NCBI RefSeq assembly: GCF_000527175.1
Contig: NZ_AZUR01000001.1
Span: 2,332,501-2,396,500, forward strand
DNA length: 64,000 nucleotides
Direction: 5' to 3'
Source: Pseudogulbenkiania sp. MAI-1
GTDB lineage: Bacteria; Pseudomonadota; Gammaproteobacteria; Burkholderiales; Chromobacteriaceae
A model generated the notes under the pieces. That model ran no database searches and was not told the DNA's origin. It saw only the letters and a program-made list of their open reading frames with translations. Shown here piece after piece: positions 29,946-39,486 of this stretch. The translations under genes and the position numbers were made by a program. Position 1 is the first letter of the stretch. Every line of letters begins with the position of its first letter.

Positions 29946-30798
29946 CGAGAGCAAGTAGTCTCTGCGCAAGCAGCACCACCGGCATATCAACCATTCGACC
30001 ATCCAAGCTAACGACGCCTCCAGCGGCTTCTTCCGCGGCCTCTACCACACGCCTTGCCCAAACCACTTCTTCAGCGGTCGACCCTAGGGCTTTATGTACA
30101 ATCGGCAGTTGCGCCGGGTGAATACAGAGCTTGGCACCGAAGCCGCCACGTCGTGCACGCAGAGCATCCTTTTCCAGGCGTTCGTGGTCTTTCCAGTCCA
30201 CTGTGACGCCATCAATCGGCGTGGCCAAACCAGCTCGACGGGTTGCCAGCACAAACTTCAGTCGAACGGAAACGAGCTCCTGCTCATCAACGTCACAAGA
30301 CAACCCCAGGTCGGCCTGGAAATCGAGATGGCCAAAAGCGAGGCGGAGGACTTGCGGCGCTCGAGCGATCTCGTCCATCGCATCCAGCCCTTGGACGGAC
30401 TCGATGAGCGGAATCAGTACGCCCTCCTTGCCCATGGCCTCGGCCATGGGGCCTAGATCCGCCGCGTTCTCCGCTTTGGGAAACATCACGCCGCCGAGCC
30501 CCAGCTTCGACAGCTGCGACACAAGCGCGCGATCCTCGTCATGCCATCGGCTAGCAAAGGCGTTCACTCGCACCAGGATGCGGCTGCGCTCCTCGGCGGT
30601 CAGGGCCGTGAATCCTTCGCCCAGGGACTGGCGCGCCTCAGGCTTGCGCTCTGGCGCCACCGCGTCTTCGAGATCGATGACCACCGCACCGGGGCCGGCG
30701 CCGAGCGCACGCGCATACCGTTCCGGACGGTCGGCCGGTACAAACAGGAAGGTGCGTGCCAATGCCAATGGATGTTGCAAGTTCACAGCCGTCGCCAT
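29932..30798 (-). CDS. CoA-ester lyase of the CitE/HpcH family (probable citramalyl-CoA lyase)
   Basis: The 288-residue TIM-barrel lyase has RTFLFVPADRPERYARA, VVIDLEDAV (Mg ligand Glu/Asp), GVLIPLIES and FGHLDFQADLG. The family cleaves citryl-, malyl- or citramalyl-CoA. As the last gene of the glutamate mutase/methylaspartase cluster it most likely splits (S)-citramalyl-CoA into acetyl-CoA and pyruvate. It overlaps the CoA-transferase stop by one base (TAATG), so the two are translationally coupled. The end of the gene abuts a decayed gltI fragment, and the last residues (ALDQQG) may be slightly altered by that junction. Confidence 0.85.
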   Translation of the reverse strand: MATAVNLQHPLALARTFLFVPADRPERYARALGAGPGAVVIDLEDAVAPERKPEARQSLGEGFTALTAEERSRILVRVNAFASRWHDEDRALVSQLSKLGLGGVMFPKAENAADLGPMAEAMGKEGVLIPLIESVQGLDAMDEIARAPQVLRLAFGHLDFQADLGLSCDVDEQELVSVRLKFVLATRRAGLATPIDGVTVDWKDHERLEKDALRARRGGFGAKLCIHPAQLPIVHKALGSTAEEVVWARRVVEAAEEAAGGVVSLDGRMVDMPVVLLAQRLLALDQQG

Positions 30799-31979
30799 TA
30801 GATCGCTCCCGCCGCCCGCAGCGCTTCGATGTCCGCATCGGTTCTGCCGAGCGAGCGCAGAATGGCTTCGGAGTGCTCGCCGACGGCCGGGATCGGGTCC
30901 ATGCGGTACTCGAACGCGCTATGGCGCCCTGGCGGGAGCAACGCCGGAATCACGCCGGCCGGCGATTCGACCTCGCGCCAGCGCTGGCGCGCCTGCAGCT
31001 GTACGTGATTCCACAGGCCGGCCATGTCGTTCATCCGGGCGTTGGCGATCTGGGCCGCGTCGAGCCGCTCCTGCACCTGCTGCGTGCTGAGCGTTTTGAA
31101 GGTCTCGACGATGATGGCGCGCAGCGCTTGCCGGTTTTCATTCCGTCGCGCATTACAGTCGAAGCTGGGGTTCTCCGCCAGATCCGGCTGTGCCAGCACG
31201 TGTCCGCAGAAGGCCCGCCATTCACGTTCGTTCTGCAGCCCCAGCATCACGGTCCCCCCGTCGCCAACCGGGAATGGCCCATACGGGAAAATCGTTGCGT
31301 GGGAGGCCGCACTACGCGGAGGCTGCGTGGCACCCTGATAAGCGTAATACATCGGGAATCCCATCCACTCACCCAACGCTTCCAGCATCGACACATCGAT
31401 GTGAGACCCCTTGCCGGTTTTGCCACGCTGCAAGAGCGCGGCAAGAATCGAGGTATAGGCGTACATACCCGCCGCAATGTCGGCAATCGAAATCCCGGAC
31501 TTGCAGGGATCGTCCGGGGTCCCCGTGATCGACAGGAAACCCGCTTCACTCTGGATCAACAGGTCGTACGCCTTCTTGTCTCGATAGGGGCCGTCCTCTC
31601 CATAGCCGGAAATGTCGCAAACAATCAGGGATGGGTATTTCGCCTGCAGCGTGTCAGACCCCAAACCCATGCGCGCGGCAGCCCCCGGCGCGAGGTTTTG
31701 CACCAACACGTCGGCGCTCGAAATCAGTTCCATCAAGATTTCCAGTGCCGCCGGCTGCTTGAGGTCCAAAGTCAGGCTTTCCTTGGAACGATTGACCCAG
31801 ACGAAATGCGAGGCCTCGCCATTGACACGCTGGTCATAGGCACGGGCGAAGTCCCCTGCGCCAGGGCGCTCGACTTTGATCACCCGGGCGCCGAGATCGG
31901 CAAGCTGTCGGGTGCAGAAAGGGGCCGCTATCGCGTGTTCCAGGGAAATAACGGTAATGCCATCCAGCGGGCGTGTCAT
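30798..31979 (-). CDS. class III CoA-transferase (mesaconate/citramalate type)
   Basis: The 393-residue CaiB/BaiF-family transferase starts MTRPLDGITVISLEHAIAAPF at 31979 with gaaggag seven bases upstream. RVIKVERPGAGDFAR, NRSKESLTLDLK and GSHIDVSMLEAL (catalytic Asp) are visible. Its place after methylaspartate ammonia-lyase and before a citramalyl-CoA lyase suggests it moves CoA from succinyl-CoA to mesaconate or citramalate. It is separated from mal by about 105 bases, the largest gap in the cluster, but remains on the same strand. Confidence 0.88.
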   Translation of the reverse strand: MTRPLDGITVISLEHAIAAPFCTRQLADLGARVIKVERPGAGDFARAYDQRVNGEASHFVWVNRSKESLTLDLKQPAALEILMELISSADVLVQNLAPGAAARMGLGSDTLQAKYPSLIVCDISGYGEDGPYRDKKAYDLLIQSEAGFLSITGTPDDPCKSGISIADIAAGMYAYTSILAALLQRGKTGKGSHIDVSMLEALGEWMGFPMYYAYQGATQPPRSAASHATIFPYGPFPVGDGGTVMLGLQNEREWRAFCGHVLAQPDLAENPSFDCNARRNENRQALRAIIVETFKTLSTQQVQERLDAAQIANARMNDMAGLWNHVQLQARQRWREVESPAGVIPALLPPGRHSAFEYRMDPIPAVGEHSEAILRSLGRTDADIEALRAAGAI

Positions 31980-32084
31980 GGTGACTCCTTCGAGTGAATA
32001 GGTTTCCGAGCACCATCCCCCCCCAATGGCAACACGCTTGCCGCGCAATGGGCGATGGAGGGCGAGAGGTTTGCTCATCTGTGG

Positions 32085-33335
32085 TTATTCAGCCGCCCGT
32101 CTTGCCTGGATAAGCGCAAGGGTTCGCTGCATTTCGTTATTTACGATGTTCATGCCTTCGTCGAACCCCATGCCGGGTTTGACCAGCAGGCGCATCGGCC
32201 GCGCGGCCAGCGCCAGGTGCACGCAAGTGCGCGCCGAGACGTCGGTCTCGTTGCAGGTGCCGCCCTGATAGGCCTCCATGCCATGTTGCTGGCAGTGCAA
32301 TACCGAATCGACAATGTTGTGGATGCCGCCGAGATCCGGGGTCTTGATCTGCACCATGTGACAGCATTGCGCGGCGGTGAAGTCGACGATGTCCTCGTAG
32401 GTGTTGCACCATTCGTCGGCCACCAGCTTGACCGGCGAGCCGATTTGCCGGAGGCGGCGCGTGATATTGGCCATGGTCTCGATCTGGGCTTCTTTGCTGC
32501 CGACATCGACCGGACCTTCGATGTACAGCTCGAGCGACCCGGCCGCTTTTTGGAGGCTGGCGATGTAATCGGCCATCATGGTCGGATCGTTATCGAAAAT
32601 CAGGCCGATGGTGCCGTAGACATCGATGTGCAGGGTCGGACGGTAGTGGCTGTCCGGCCGTAGCTGCTCAACACGATTGGACAGCCAGCGGATGTAGGCC
32701 TCGAGCTTTTCGCCCTGGAAGCCGAGCTTGTCCGGCACGTTGTTGATCAAGCCGTGCGGCAGCGCATCGACGCGCTTGAGCAGCATCTTGTCGACGGCGC
32801 TGTAGCGATCGTCGCCGCTCTGCGCGAACAGCGGAATGGGCGCGGCGATGAACGGCAGACCGTATTCCTCGAGCAGGATTTCGGTCTTGGTTACCTGGCG
32901 GGCCAGCGCGCTGGCGTCGAGCAAGGCCTGGGTGATGCCGTAGCGGAGTGCGGTGTGCAGCCGCTGCCCTTCGATCTCCAGCGTATCGAAGTAGCGGGCA
33001 TTGGCGAGGAAACTCGCCACCGAGCGCCCTTCCAGCAGCGGCTTGATGTGCCGTTCCAGGAACGGGATGAAGTCCTTGGCCAGGAACAGCGGGTCGCGAC
33101 CGCCGGCGCCGGAGTACTGTACGGCGGCGCAATCGCCGAGCGCCACCGCGCCATTTTCCAGCAGCAGCATGACCGACACGCATTCGCCGGCCTGGCGAAC
33201 GGTTTGGAATCCCTTGGTGACGGGCTGGCCGAGGTAGACGAACCCGTCGTGCCCGGCGCCGTTCTTGATCGCCTGTTGGTCGTCGAAATAAAACGAGGAA
33301 TAGCCCGGGACGAAAAGGGCCTGTACGATATTCAT
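32085..33335 (-). CDS. mal: methylaspartate ammonia-lyase
   Basis: This 416-residue enolase-superfamily enzyme removes ammonia from (2S,3S)-3-methylaspartate to give mesaconate. Counting from MNIVQALFVP, the catalytic pair falls at His194 (ALPHGL) and Lys331 (VQIKTPDLGG). The Mg ligands fall at Asp238, Glu273 and Asp307, the numbering known from the Citrobacter and Clostridium enzymes. It overlaps glmE by four bases (ATGA), so it is translated with glutamate mutase. All active-site residues are present. Confidence 0.97.
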   Translation of the reverse strand: MNIVQALFVPGYSSFYFDDQQAIKNGAGHDGFVYLGQPVTKGFQTVRQAGECVSVMLLLENGAVALGDCAAVQYSGAGGRDPLFLAKDFIPFLERHIKPLLEGRSVASFLANARYFDTLEIEGQRLHTALRYGITQALLDASALARQVTKTEILLEEYGLPFIAAPIPLFAQSGDDRYSAVDKMLLKRVDALPHGLINNVPDKLGFQGEKLEAYIRWLSNRVEQLRPDSHYRPTLHIDVYGTIGLIFDNDPTMMADYIASLQKAAGSLELYIEGPVDVGSKEAQIETMANITRRLRQIGSPVKLVADEWCNTYEDIVDFTAAQCCHMVQIKTPDLGGIHNIVDSVLHCQQHGMEAYQGGTCNETDVSARTCVHLALAARPMRLLVKPGMGFDEGMNIVNNEMQRTLALIQARRAAE

Positions 33336-34780
33336 TGGGGTCTCCCGATCAGTCTGCTCTTGGAAACGGCGTAGATGTCGTCTACGACCATCTGGAAGGA
33401 CGCGGCCCGCCTTTCCGCTTTGGCGCGCTCTGAAATCTTGTCGTGGTGGTAGGTCAGCACATCGTCCGGCAGCGGCACCTTGCCCGGGTCGAACAAGCGA
33501 ATCGCGCCGACGTTGTCGCGCACCGGCAGCAGTTTGCCGGCGTTGCAGGTGGCTGGCGCAAACGGCACGTCGAGCACCCCTGCTTCAAATGCTCGAACGG
33601 TACCCACGGCGATATCGCCCTCACCCAGTTCGAACACCTTGGACAGCACCGCCCGGACCTCGCGCTTGATGAGTTCCACTTCCTGGTCAAGCACCGGGTT
33701 CTCCGGGAATGCCTGCTCACGCACCATGTTCAGGATTTGCGTGGTGGCATCGAGACCCTGCCTGTTGGCCTCTTTGGTCGGCACGCCGCTGGCCTCGTGC
33801 GGCGTTTTGACGATCAGCTTGGTGGCGCCGGACAAGGCCGCCATGGCGCTGCCCCAGCAAATCACCGAAAACGCACCGGATTCGTTCTCGGGGAAGCCGC
33901 CCATCCACTGGTGGAAAACGGTGCTGATCTGATAGTCGGTGAAGCCGGCCGCCTGGAAATACTCGTGGCCCAATTCGCGCAGCGAGCGGATCGCGGCGAT
34001 ATCCTGGATCAGGTTGCCGGCCTGGCCATAGCCCAGGGTAATGCACTTGCAACCCTGCTCCAGCGCCAACAAGCCCTCGATGATCATGATGGAATGCGAC
34101 ACGAAAGGAGGGACCAGGGTCGCGGACAGCGGGCCGAACGGCTCACGGTTGATACGCACGCCGTGTTCCTCGTAGAGCCCGATCAGGCGGTCGCAGTACT
34201 GCCAATGGCGCAACGACAGTTCGAGCGGCACCTTCTTGGCGTACGGCACGTTGTAGGAGATGCCGCCGCCCTCGTAGGCGGTGAAACCGGCGGCCAGCGT
34301 GATATCGGCCAACAGCCGGGCGTCCGGCGTGCCGTGGCGCACCTGCACCGGCTTCTGCAGCGACTCGACCACCCGGCGGCACTCCTGCAGGCCGTGATTG
34401 ACCGCGGGAAACCCGTTCAGCAGCGAGGTGCCGGCCGCCAGCGAGCGGGCCACCCCCTCCGCCGCCTTCTCATAGTGATTGAGACGGGTGTAGGCGTCGA
34501 TGGTGGTTGGCAGCACGTCGCAGGAGGGTTCGAGGTATTGCAGCAGCTTGATGTGCTCGTCCACCAAGGCCACGCCGGCGCGCGGCTGGCGCAGCGTGCG
34601 CCCTTCGCGGTCGGCGCGGGCCAATGCGCTGGAGAAGCGCTTGTGCTCGGGGATCGCCAACTGGTAGCGCACCCCCTCCTCGAAATCGACCTCCTTGCCG
34701 GTGGGCCAGGTCTGAGCCACCACCGCGCGTTCGCTCAGAAAGGTGTCCATATCCAGCTTCTGGTTACGCAACTGCTGCAT
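33332..34780 (-). CDS. glmE: glutamate mutase epsilon (catalytic) subunit
   Basis: The 482-residue TIM-barrel subunit is practically the length of clostridial GlmE (483). It starts MQQLRNQKLDMDTF at 34780 with gaggaa upstream and shows RQPRAGVALVDEHI, SCDVLPTTIDAYTRLNHY (read as parts) and TAYEGGGISYNVPYAK. With GlmS and adenosylcobalamin it rearranges L-glutamate to 3-methylaspartate. It overlaps the end of glmL by 17 bases and mal by four. Confidence 0.96.
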   Translation of the reverse strand: MQQLRNQKLDMDTFLSERAVVAQTWPTGKEVDFEEGVRYQLAIPEHKRFSSALARADREGRTLRQPRAGVALVDEHIKLLQYLEPSCDVLPTTIDAYTRLNHYEKAAEGVARSLAAGTSLLNGFPAVNHGLQECRRVVESLQKPVQVRHGTPDARLLADITLAAGFTAYEGGGISYNVPYAKKVPLELSLRHWQYCDRLIGLYEEHGVRINREPFGPLSATLVPPFVSHSIMIIEGLLALEQGCKCITLGYGQAGNLIQDIAAIRSLRELGHEYFQAAGFTDYQISTVFHQWMGGFPENESGAFSVICWGSAMAALSGATKLIVKTPHEASGVPTKEANRQGLDATTQILNMVREQAFPENPVLDQEVELIKREVRAVLSKVFELGEGDIAVGTVRAFEAGVLDVPFAPATCNAGKLLPVRDNVGAIRLFDPGKVPLPDDVLTYHHDKISERAKAERRAASFQMVVDDIYAVSKSRLIGRPQ

Positions 34781-36179
34781 GTTCTTTCCTCGATTGTTCG
34801 ACCAGCAGATCAATTCCGGCCTGGGCGGCCGCCGCCGGCACTTCGCGCGCCAGGTTGGCCAGCAATGGAAACAGGTATTGTTCGTCACGGTAGTAATCGA
34901 ACTGGCCGGGCAACAGCACGGTACGGCCGCGGTTATCGACGATATGGTCGGAGAACCAGTTGGCCGGTACGAAATCCGCTGCCCGCGCCAGCCAGCCGCC
35001 CGATCCGATCACCTTGGCGACGCGCGACAGATTGCGCCCCACCTGCACCTTGACTTCGCCGTCGGGGGTATACACCGGCGCCATGCGCCCGACGTGCCGC
35101 GCGGCGGCATGCCCGACGCACAAGCCGGCCAGCAGCGTGTCGAGACGCTGATCGCTGTAAGTGTTCGGCAGATAGTCGGGGTGCGCCGTCAGGCGGTCGG
35201 CATACTGCGCGAGCGTCGCCTTGTCGATGCCGGTCGTGGCCAGCGCCTGGCTCAGCACGGCGGTGCCGAGCTTGCAAACGGCTTGGGACGAGACGCGCAT
35301 GCCCAGGTCGCCCTCGACCGTGCGCTTGACCTCCGGCTCGGGCAAGCCGCGGCGCACCACGCCGGCAGTCGCGCGTTCGCGGTGCGCCGAGTAGACGTCG
35401 GTGGTCGCGCCGCCCATGTCGAACAGCAGGAAATCGTCCCAGCCCGGCACGTGCCGATGGATCGCGCGCGTGTATTCGAGCACGGCAAACGGCGTCGGTA
35501 ACGGTTCCGCGCCGGTCAGCGCCATGATCGCGTCCAGGCCCTTGCCCTTGACGATCGTCTCGAGAAAGATGTTGCGGATCGCATCGCGCGCCGGATCGGG
35601 GTTCGGCTCGTTGAAATCGGGCAGCAGATTGGCGACTACCTGCAAGCGCTTCCCCGCCAGAATGGCGGCCACCTCGTCGGCGATCGCCCGGTTACCGGCG
35701 TAGACGATGTCGCACGCGATGTCCGAGTCGGCGATGGCCCGGGCATTGGCCAGCACATAGTCGGTATTGCCGCCGTCGGTACCGCCGGCAAACAGCAGGA
35801 TGTCCGGCGGGTTTTGCTCTAGCCTCGCGATGTCGTGGCGGGTCAGGGTGTAAGCAAACACCTGGGTGAGCTTAGCGCCGGCCGATTGCGCGGCAATCTT
35901 GCCGATCTCCAGCGTCACGTCCGGCACCAGCCCGATCGCCGCGACCGCCAGCCCGCCCTTGGCGGACGAGGTGTAGCGCAACTTGAGCAGGCCATTGCGC
36001 AGCATGGCGAGCGGATCGCCGACCGTGATCTCCTCCAGCACCGCAAAAAAGGCTTCGCTCAGATTGGCGACGGTGGTCGGCCGGGCCGCGCGCTTTTGCA
36101 GCCGGACCCGGTTACCCTCCACCGAGAAGGTGGCGCCCTTGGTCCAGGTCGAACCGATATCCAGGGTAGCGACGATCAT
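34764..36179 (-). CDS. glmL: glutamate mutase-associated chaperone/reactivase (MutL/GlmL)
   Basis: The 471-residue ASKHA ATPase has TLDIGSTWTKGATFSV (phosphate 1), LLFAGGTDGGNTDYV, and FLLFDMGGATTDVYS (phosphate 2). GlmL proteins sit between glmS and glmE and are thought to exchange damaged cobalamin for fresh cofactor. Here the gene overlaps glmS by four bases and glmE by 17, which gives the canonical S-L-E order. Confidence 0.95.
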   Translation of the reverse strand: MIVATLDIGSTWTKGATFSVEGNRVRLQKRAARPTTVANLSEAFFAVLEEITVGDPLAMLRNGLLKLRYTSSAKGGLAVAAIGLVPDVTLEIGKIAAQSAGAKLTQVFAYTLTRHDIARLEQNPPDILLFAGGTDGGNTDYVLANARAIADSDIACDIVYAGNRAIADEVAAILAGKRLQVVANLLPDFNEPNPDPARDAIRNIFLETIVKGKGLDAIMALTGAEPLPTPFAVLEYTRAIHRHVPGWDDFLLFDMGGATTDVYSAHRERATAGVVRRGLPEPEVKRTVEGDLGMRVSSQAVCKLGTAVLSQALATTGIDKATLAQYADRLTAHPDYLPNTYSDQRLDTLLAGLCVGHAAARHVGRMAPVYTPDGEVKVQVGRNLSRVAKVIGSGGWLARAADFVPANWFSDHIVDNRGRTVLLPGQFDYYRDEQYLFPLLANLAREVPAAAAQAGIDLLVEQSRKEHAAVA

Positions 36180-36592
36180 ATGCGGGCCTTGATGTCGAGT
36201 TTCAGGTTGGAAGCGACTTCCGTCAGATCGCAGGTCGGCGGAAACACGCGGTCGTAGCCCATGTCCTTGAACAAGGTCTCGACTTCGCTGAACTCGCGTT
36301 TGCCGATCACCAGATTGCCGCCCACGTAGAGCACGATCTTGTCGAGGCCGCGCTCGAGGCAGCGCCCGCGGAAGCCGGCGCAGTCGATTTCGCCGTGGCC
36401 GTAGATGGAAGAGACCAGAATGGCCTGCGCGCCGGTCTCGATCGCCGCATCGATGAACTCATCCTGGCTCACCATGACGCCCAGGTTGACCACCTGAAAG
36501 CCCTCGCGCGACAGCACGTTCTCGATAATCTTGTTGCCAACGGCATGGCAATCCGATCCGATTACGCCCAGAACAATTCTTGACTCTTCCAT
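36176..36592 (-). CDS. glmS: glutamate mutase sigma (B12-binding) subunit
   Basis: The 138-residue cobalamin-binding subunit starts MEESRIVLGVIGSDCHAVGNK. The DxHxxG motif falls at Asp14, His16 (the lower axial ligand of B12) and Gly19, exactly as in Clostridium. LYVGGNLVIGK and DRVFPPTCD complete the fold. The start at 36592 is chosen by this numbering; an ATG at 36604 is in frame. It is the first gene of the six-gene cluster, divergent from a LysR gene 202 bases away. Confidence 0.96.
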   Translation of the reverse strand: MEESRIVLGVIGSDCHAVGNKIIENVLSREGFQVVNLGVMVSQDEFIDAAIETGAQAILVSSIYGHGEIDCAGFRGRCLERGLDKIVLYVGGNLVIGKREFSEVETLFKDMGYDRVFPPTCDLTEVASNLKLDIKARI

Positions 36593-36695
36593 GTTGGGTT
36601 CCATTCTCCTGAGTTCACGCCATGCACTGCAGCAGACCGGGCCACGCCGCACGTAACCACCCAGTTGGTGCGAAACGCGCAACCAAGTGCTTGTG

Positions 36696-36783
36696 GCGAA
36701 TTTGAGCTATCTGTTGATAGCAATGTATATAAGGGGTTAAACGCTGAGCAAACGATGTATATTCAGCACATAGTGCGAATTTG
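36696..36783. promoter_or_regulatory. LysR-type control region between glm cluster and its regulator
   Basis: The 202-base divergent gap contains a perfect small palindrome (gctatc-tgtt-gatagc, 36706-36721) of the T-N11-A kind. It also holds two copies of gcgaatttg (36696 and 36775) and two of atgtatat. These are likely sites for the divergent LysR protein and the two promoters. Confidence 0.5.
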
Positions 36784-36794
36784 GAACTAACTCG

Positions 36795-37727
36795 ATGCGT
36801 AGAAAAATTCCGGGCACGGAGCTGCTGATTGCGTTTGAAACGGCGGCCAGACACCAGAGCTTCACGCGGGCCGCCGAAGAGCTGTCTTTGACGCAGAGCG
36901 CGGTCTGCCGTCAGATTGCAGCGCTGGAGGATTTTTTGGGCGTGCAGTTGTTCGACCGGGTCAAGAAGCGGGTCACCCTTTCGACCGCCGGCCAAACGTA
37001 TGCCAAACAGATTCGGTCCACCTTGTTGCAACTGGAACGCGACACCCTGTCCGTGATGGCACACCAGGGAATGGGTGAAGTCCTGGAGCTTGCAGTGATT
37101 CCGACCTTCGCCACGCGTTGGCTGATACCGCGCCTGGCAGACTTCCAGGCCGGGCACCCCACCATCACGCTCAACATGACCACCCGTGCCGAGCCGTTCA
37201 TCTTCACCGACACGCCGTTCGACGCAGCCATTCATTTTGGCGAAGCCGTATGGCCGGGGGCGGAATCGGAATACCTGTTCGGGGAGGAAATGGTGCCGGT
37301 ATGTGCTGTCAGCCTGCTGGGGGGGACTACGGCCATTAGCCCAGAGCAGCTCGCGCAGAAGCCCTTGCTGCACCAATCGGCGCGGCCCGACGCATGGCGC
37401 GAGTGGTTTGGCGCGGCGGGAGTATCAAACGTGAATGCCTTGCGCGGGCCGCGCTATGAGTTGTTCTCGATGCTGGTGGAAGCGGCGCGCGCCGGACTGG
37501 GGGTGGCGCTGGTGCCGCGCTTCTTCGTGCTGGGCGAGATCGCGGCGCGGGAACTGGTGATTCCATGCCCGATATCGCTGCAAAGCCAGCGCGGCTACTA
37601 CCTGGTCTACCCGGAAAATAAAGCCAAATCGGCATCTCTTCAGACTTTCAGAGATTGGCTGCTTGCTCAGGCCATTGCATATCGACGTACAAGCACGATC
37701 GCACGCAATAGCTCAGAAGAAGGCTAG
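36795..37727 (+). CDS. LysR-family (GcvA-like) regulator, divergent from glmS
   Basis: The 310-residue LysR regulator has the wHTH around residues 8-65 (LLIAFETAARHQSFTRAAEEL, LTQSAVCRQIAALEDFLGVQLF) and the GcvA-type effector domain (FDAAIHFGEAVWPG, AARAGLGVALVPRF). The ATG at 36795 has ggaa eight bases upstream. Its divergent position makes it the probable regulator of the methylaspartate cluster. Glutamate, methylaspartate or mesaconate are reasonable but untested effectors. Confidence 0.88.
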   Translation: MRRKIPGTELLIAFETAARHQSFTRAAEELSLTQSAVCRQIAALEDFLGVQLFDRVKKRVTLSTAGQTYAKQIRSTLLQLERDTLSVMAHQGMGEVLELAVIPTFATRWLIPRLADFQAGHPTITLNMTTRAEPFIFTDTPFDAAIHFGEAVWPGAESEYLFGEEMVPVCAVSLLGGTTAISPEQLAQKPLLHQSARPDAWREWFGAAGVSNVNALRGPRYELFSMLVEAARAGLGVALVPRFFVLGEIAARELVIPCPISLQSQRGYYLVYPENKAKSASLQTFRDWLLAQAIAYRRTSTIARNSSEEG

Positions 37728-38163
37728 GTGTCGCAGATCGTATCTGTCGAAGCGTAATCAACTACGGCTTCTTAGCGAAGTCCATCTCTTTTCCCAAGTA
37801 CCTGTCTTTTAGAGACCAAGGTTGGAGCGGAAAAGCTCCCGCCCAACCAACGGTATGACGCTTACAGCACCGACTTGACAGCCCCCGCCTCGGAGCGCGC
37901 CCATCACGGTCGAGTTATCCTTGCCCACCTTGTAGACAGGTTCTTGGCTGGTTCGCTCGAATCAGCTTTTCCATCTTCACCTCCTCCATGAGGCCAGTAA
38001 CCGTCGGAGGTGACTGAAATCATGAAACGTCCCGCTGATTTCAGCCATCTCTCCGTCGGTTTCAGCCAATTTTGGGTCCTCCCGACTTTCGTCAGCCTTC
38101 AGAGGCTTAGTATCACTCGCATAACAGCCCATTCCTTTCCGATCATCGTGAGGAGACTCTTTG
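37728..38163. other. intergenic region, possibly mobile-element debris
   Basis: About 435 bases with no supported gene. It contains a run of related direct repeats (gatttcagcc / ggtttcagcc near 38035-38065) of unknown meaning. The last bases hold the ribosome site (gaggag) of the next gene. Confidence 0.4.
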
Positions 38164-39270
38164 ATGAAAACCAAAGCCGCCGTAGCCTGGCAATCCGGCT
38201 CTCCGCTAACTATTGAAACCGTCGATCTGGCCGGACCTAAAGAAGGGGAAGTCCTGGTCGAGATCAAAGCCACCGGCATTTGTCATACCGACTACTACAC
38301 GCTGTCGGGCGCCGACCCAGAAGGCGTTTTCCCAGCGATTCTTGGCCACGAAGGCGCCGGTGTAGTCGTAGATGTTGGGCCGGGAGTGAAAAGTTTGAAG
38401 AAGGGTGACCATGTCATCCCGCTCTATACCCCAGAATGCCGCCAGTGCAAATTCTGCCTGTCACAGAAAACCAACCTTTGCCAAGCCATTCGTTCTACCC
38501 AAGGTCAGGGCTTAATGCCAGACGGCACCAGCCGATTCTCCCTGGATGGCAAACCCATCTTCCACTACATGGGAACGTCGACCTTCTCCAATTACACCGT
38601 GGTACCTGAGATCGCGCTGGCAAAGATTCGCGAGGACGCCCCCTTCGACACCGTGTGCTATATCGGCTGTGGCGTCACCACCGGCTTGGGAGCGGTCATC
38701 TTTACGGCAAAGGTCGAAGCCGGCGCCAACGTGGTGGTATTCGGCCTCGGTGGCATCGGTCTCAACGTGATCCAGGGCGCCAAGCTGGTAGGCGCCGGCA
38801 AGATTATCGGCATCGATATCAATCCGGCGCGCGAGGAAATGGCTCGCAAGTATGGCATGACCCATTTCATCAACCCTAAGGATGTGGACAACGTAGTCGA
38901 CACCATCATCCAGTTGACGGACGGAGGAGCTGATTACTCGTTCGAGTGCATCGGTAATATCAATACCATGCGCCAATCGCTCGAATGCTGCCATAAGGGT
39001 TGGGGCCAATCGATTCTGATCGGTGTTGCCGCTGCTGGGGAAGAAATCCGAACCCGCCCTTTCCAACTGGTTACCGGACGTGTGTGGAAGGGCTCGGCCT
39101 TTGGAGGCGCACGCGGACGTACCGATGTGCCGAAAATTGTCGACTGGTATATGGAAAACCGCATCAGCATCGACGACATGATTACCCATCGACTTAGCCT
39201 CGAACAAATCAATGATGGTTTCGACCTGATGAAACGCGGCGAGTCGATCCGCTCTGTGGTGATTTACTAG
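38164..39270 (+). CDS. adhC: S-(hydroxymethyl)glutathione dehydrogenase (class III ADH)
   Basis: The 368-residue zinc alcohol dehydrogenase of the glutathione-dependent formaldehyde dehydrogenase class has catalytic zinc ligands in ATGICHTDYY and GHEGAG. The structural zinc cysteines are in ECRQCKFCLSQKTNLC, and GLGGIGLNVIQGA is the NAD site. It oxidises the glutathione adduct of formaldehyde to S-formylglutathione. ATG 38164 has gaggag upstream. The next gene is a glutathione S-transferase. No S-formylglutathione hydrolase is present in the window. Its place among demethylation-type genes fits a need to remove formaldehyde. Confidence 0.95.
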   Translation: MKTKAAVAWQSGSPLTIETVDLAGPKEGEVLVEIKATGICHTDYYTLSGADPEGVFPAILGHEGAGVVVDVGPGVKSLKKGDHVIPLYTPECRQCKFCLSQKTNLCQAIRSTQGQGLMPDGTSRFSLDGKPIFHYMGTSTFSNYTVVPEIALAKIREDAPFDTVCYIGCGVTTGLGAVIFTAKVEAGANVVVFGLGGIGLNVIQGAKLVGAGKIIGIDINPAREEMARKYGMTHFINPKDVDNVVDTIIQLTDGGADYSFECIGNINTMRQSLECCHKGWGQSILIGVAAAGEEIRTRPFQLVTGRVWKGSAFGGARGRTDVPKIVDWYMENRISIDDMITHRLSLEQINDGFDLMKRGESIRSVVIY

Positions 39271-39486
39271 AATTTTGCATTGCTGGCACTGAAGCGGGCC
39301 TTCCTACTAGGAAGCCGCTGACACTCCGGCATCACTACCATCACGACCACGTTTACTATTTAATTTCCTCGTTTATTGCCGATCTTTTGGCATTTCACGC
39401 GAGGATACTAGATAGCTGGCACGACAGCCCACATGCGATGTGGCCCAATAATCGCTGTACCTTCTTAATCTAAGGAAACATTAATC

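Noticed and set aside
33443..35053. 536-codon plus-strand frame opposite glmE/glmL
   Set aside because: Shadow of two certain genes with overlapping starts and stops.
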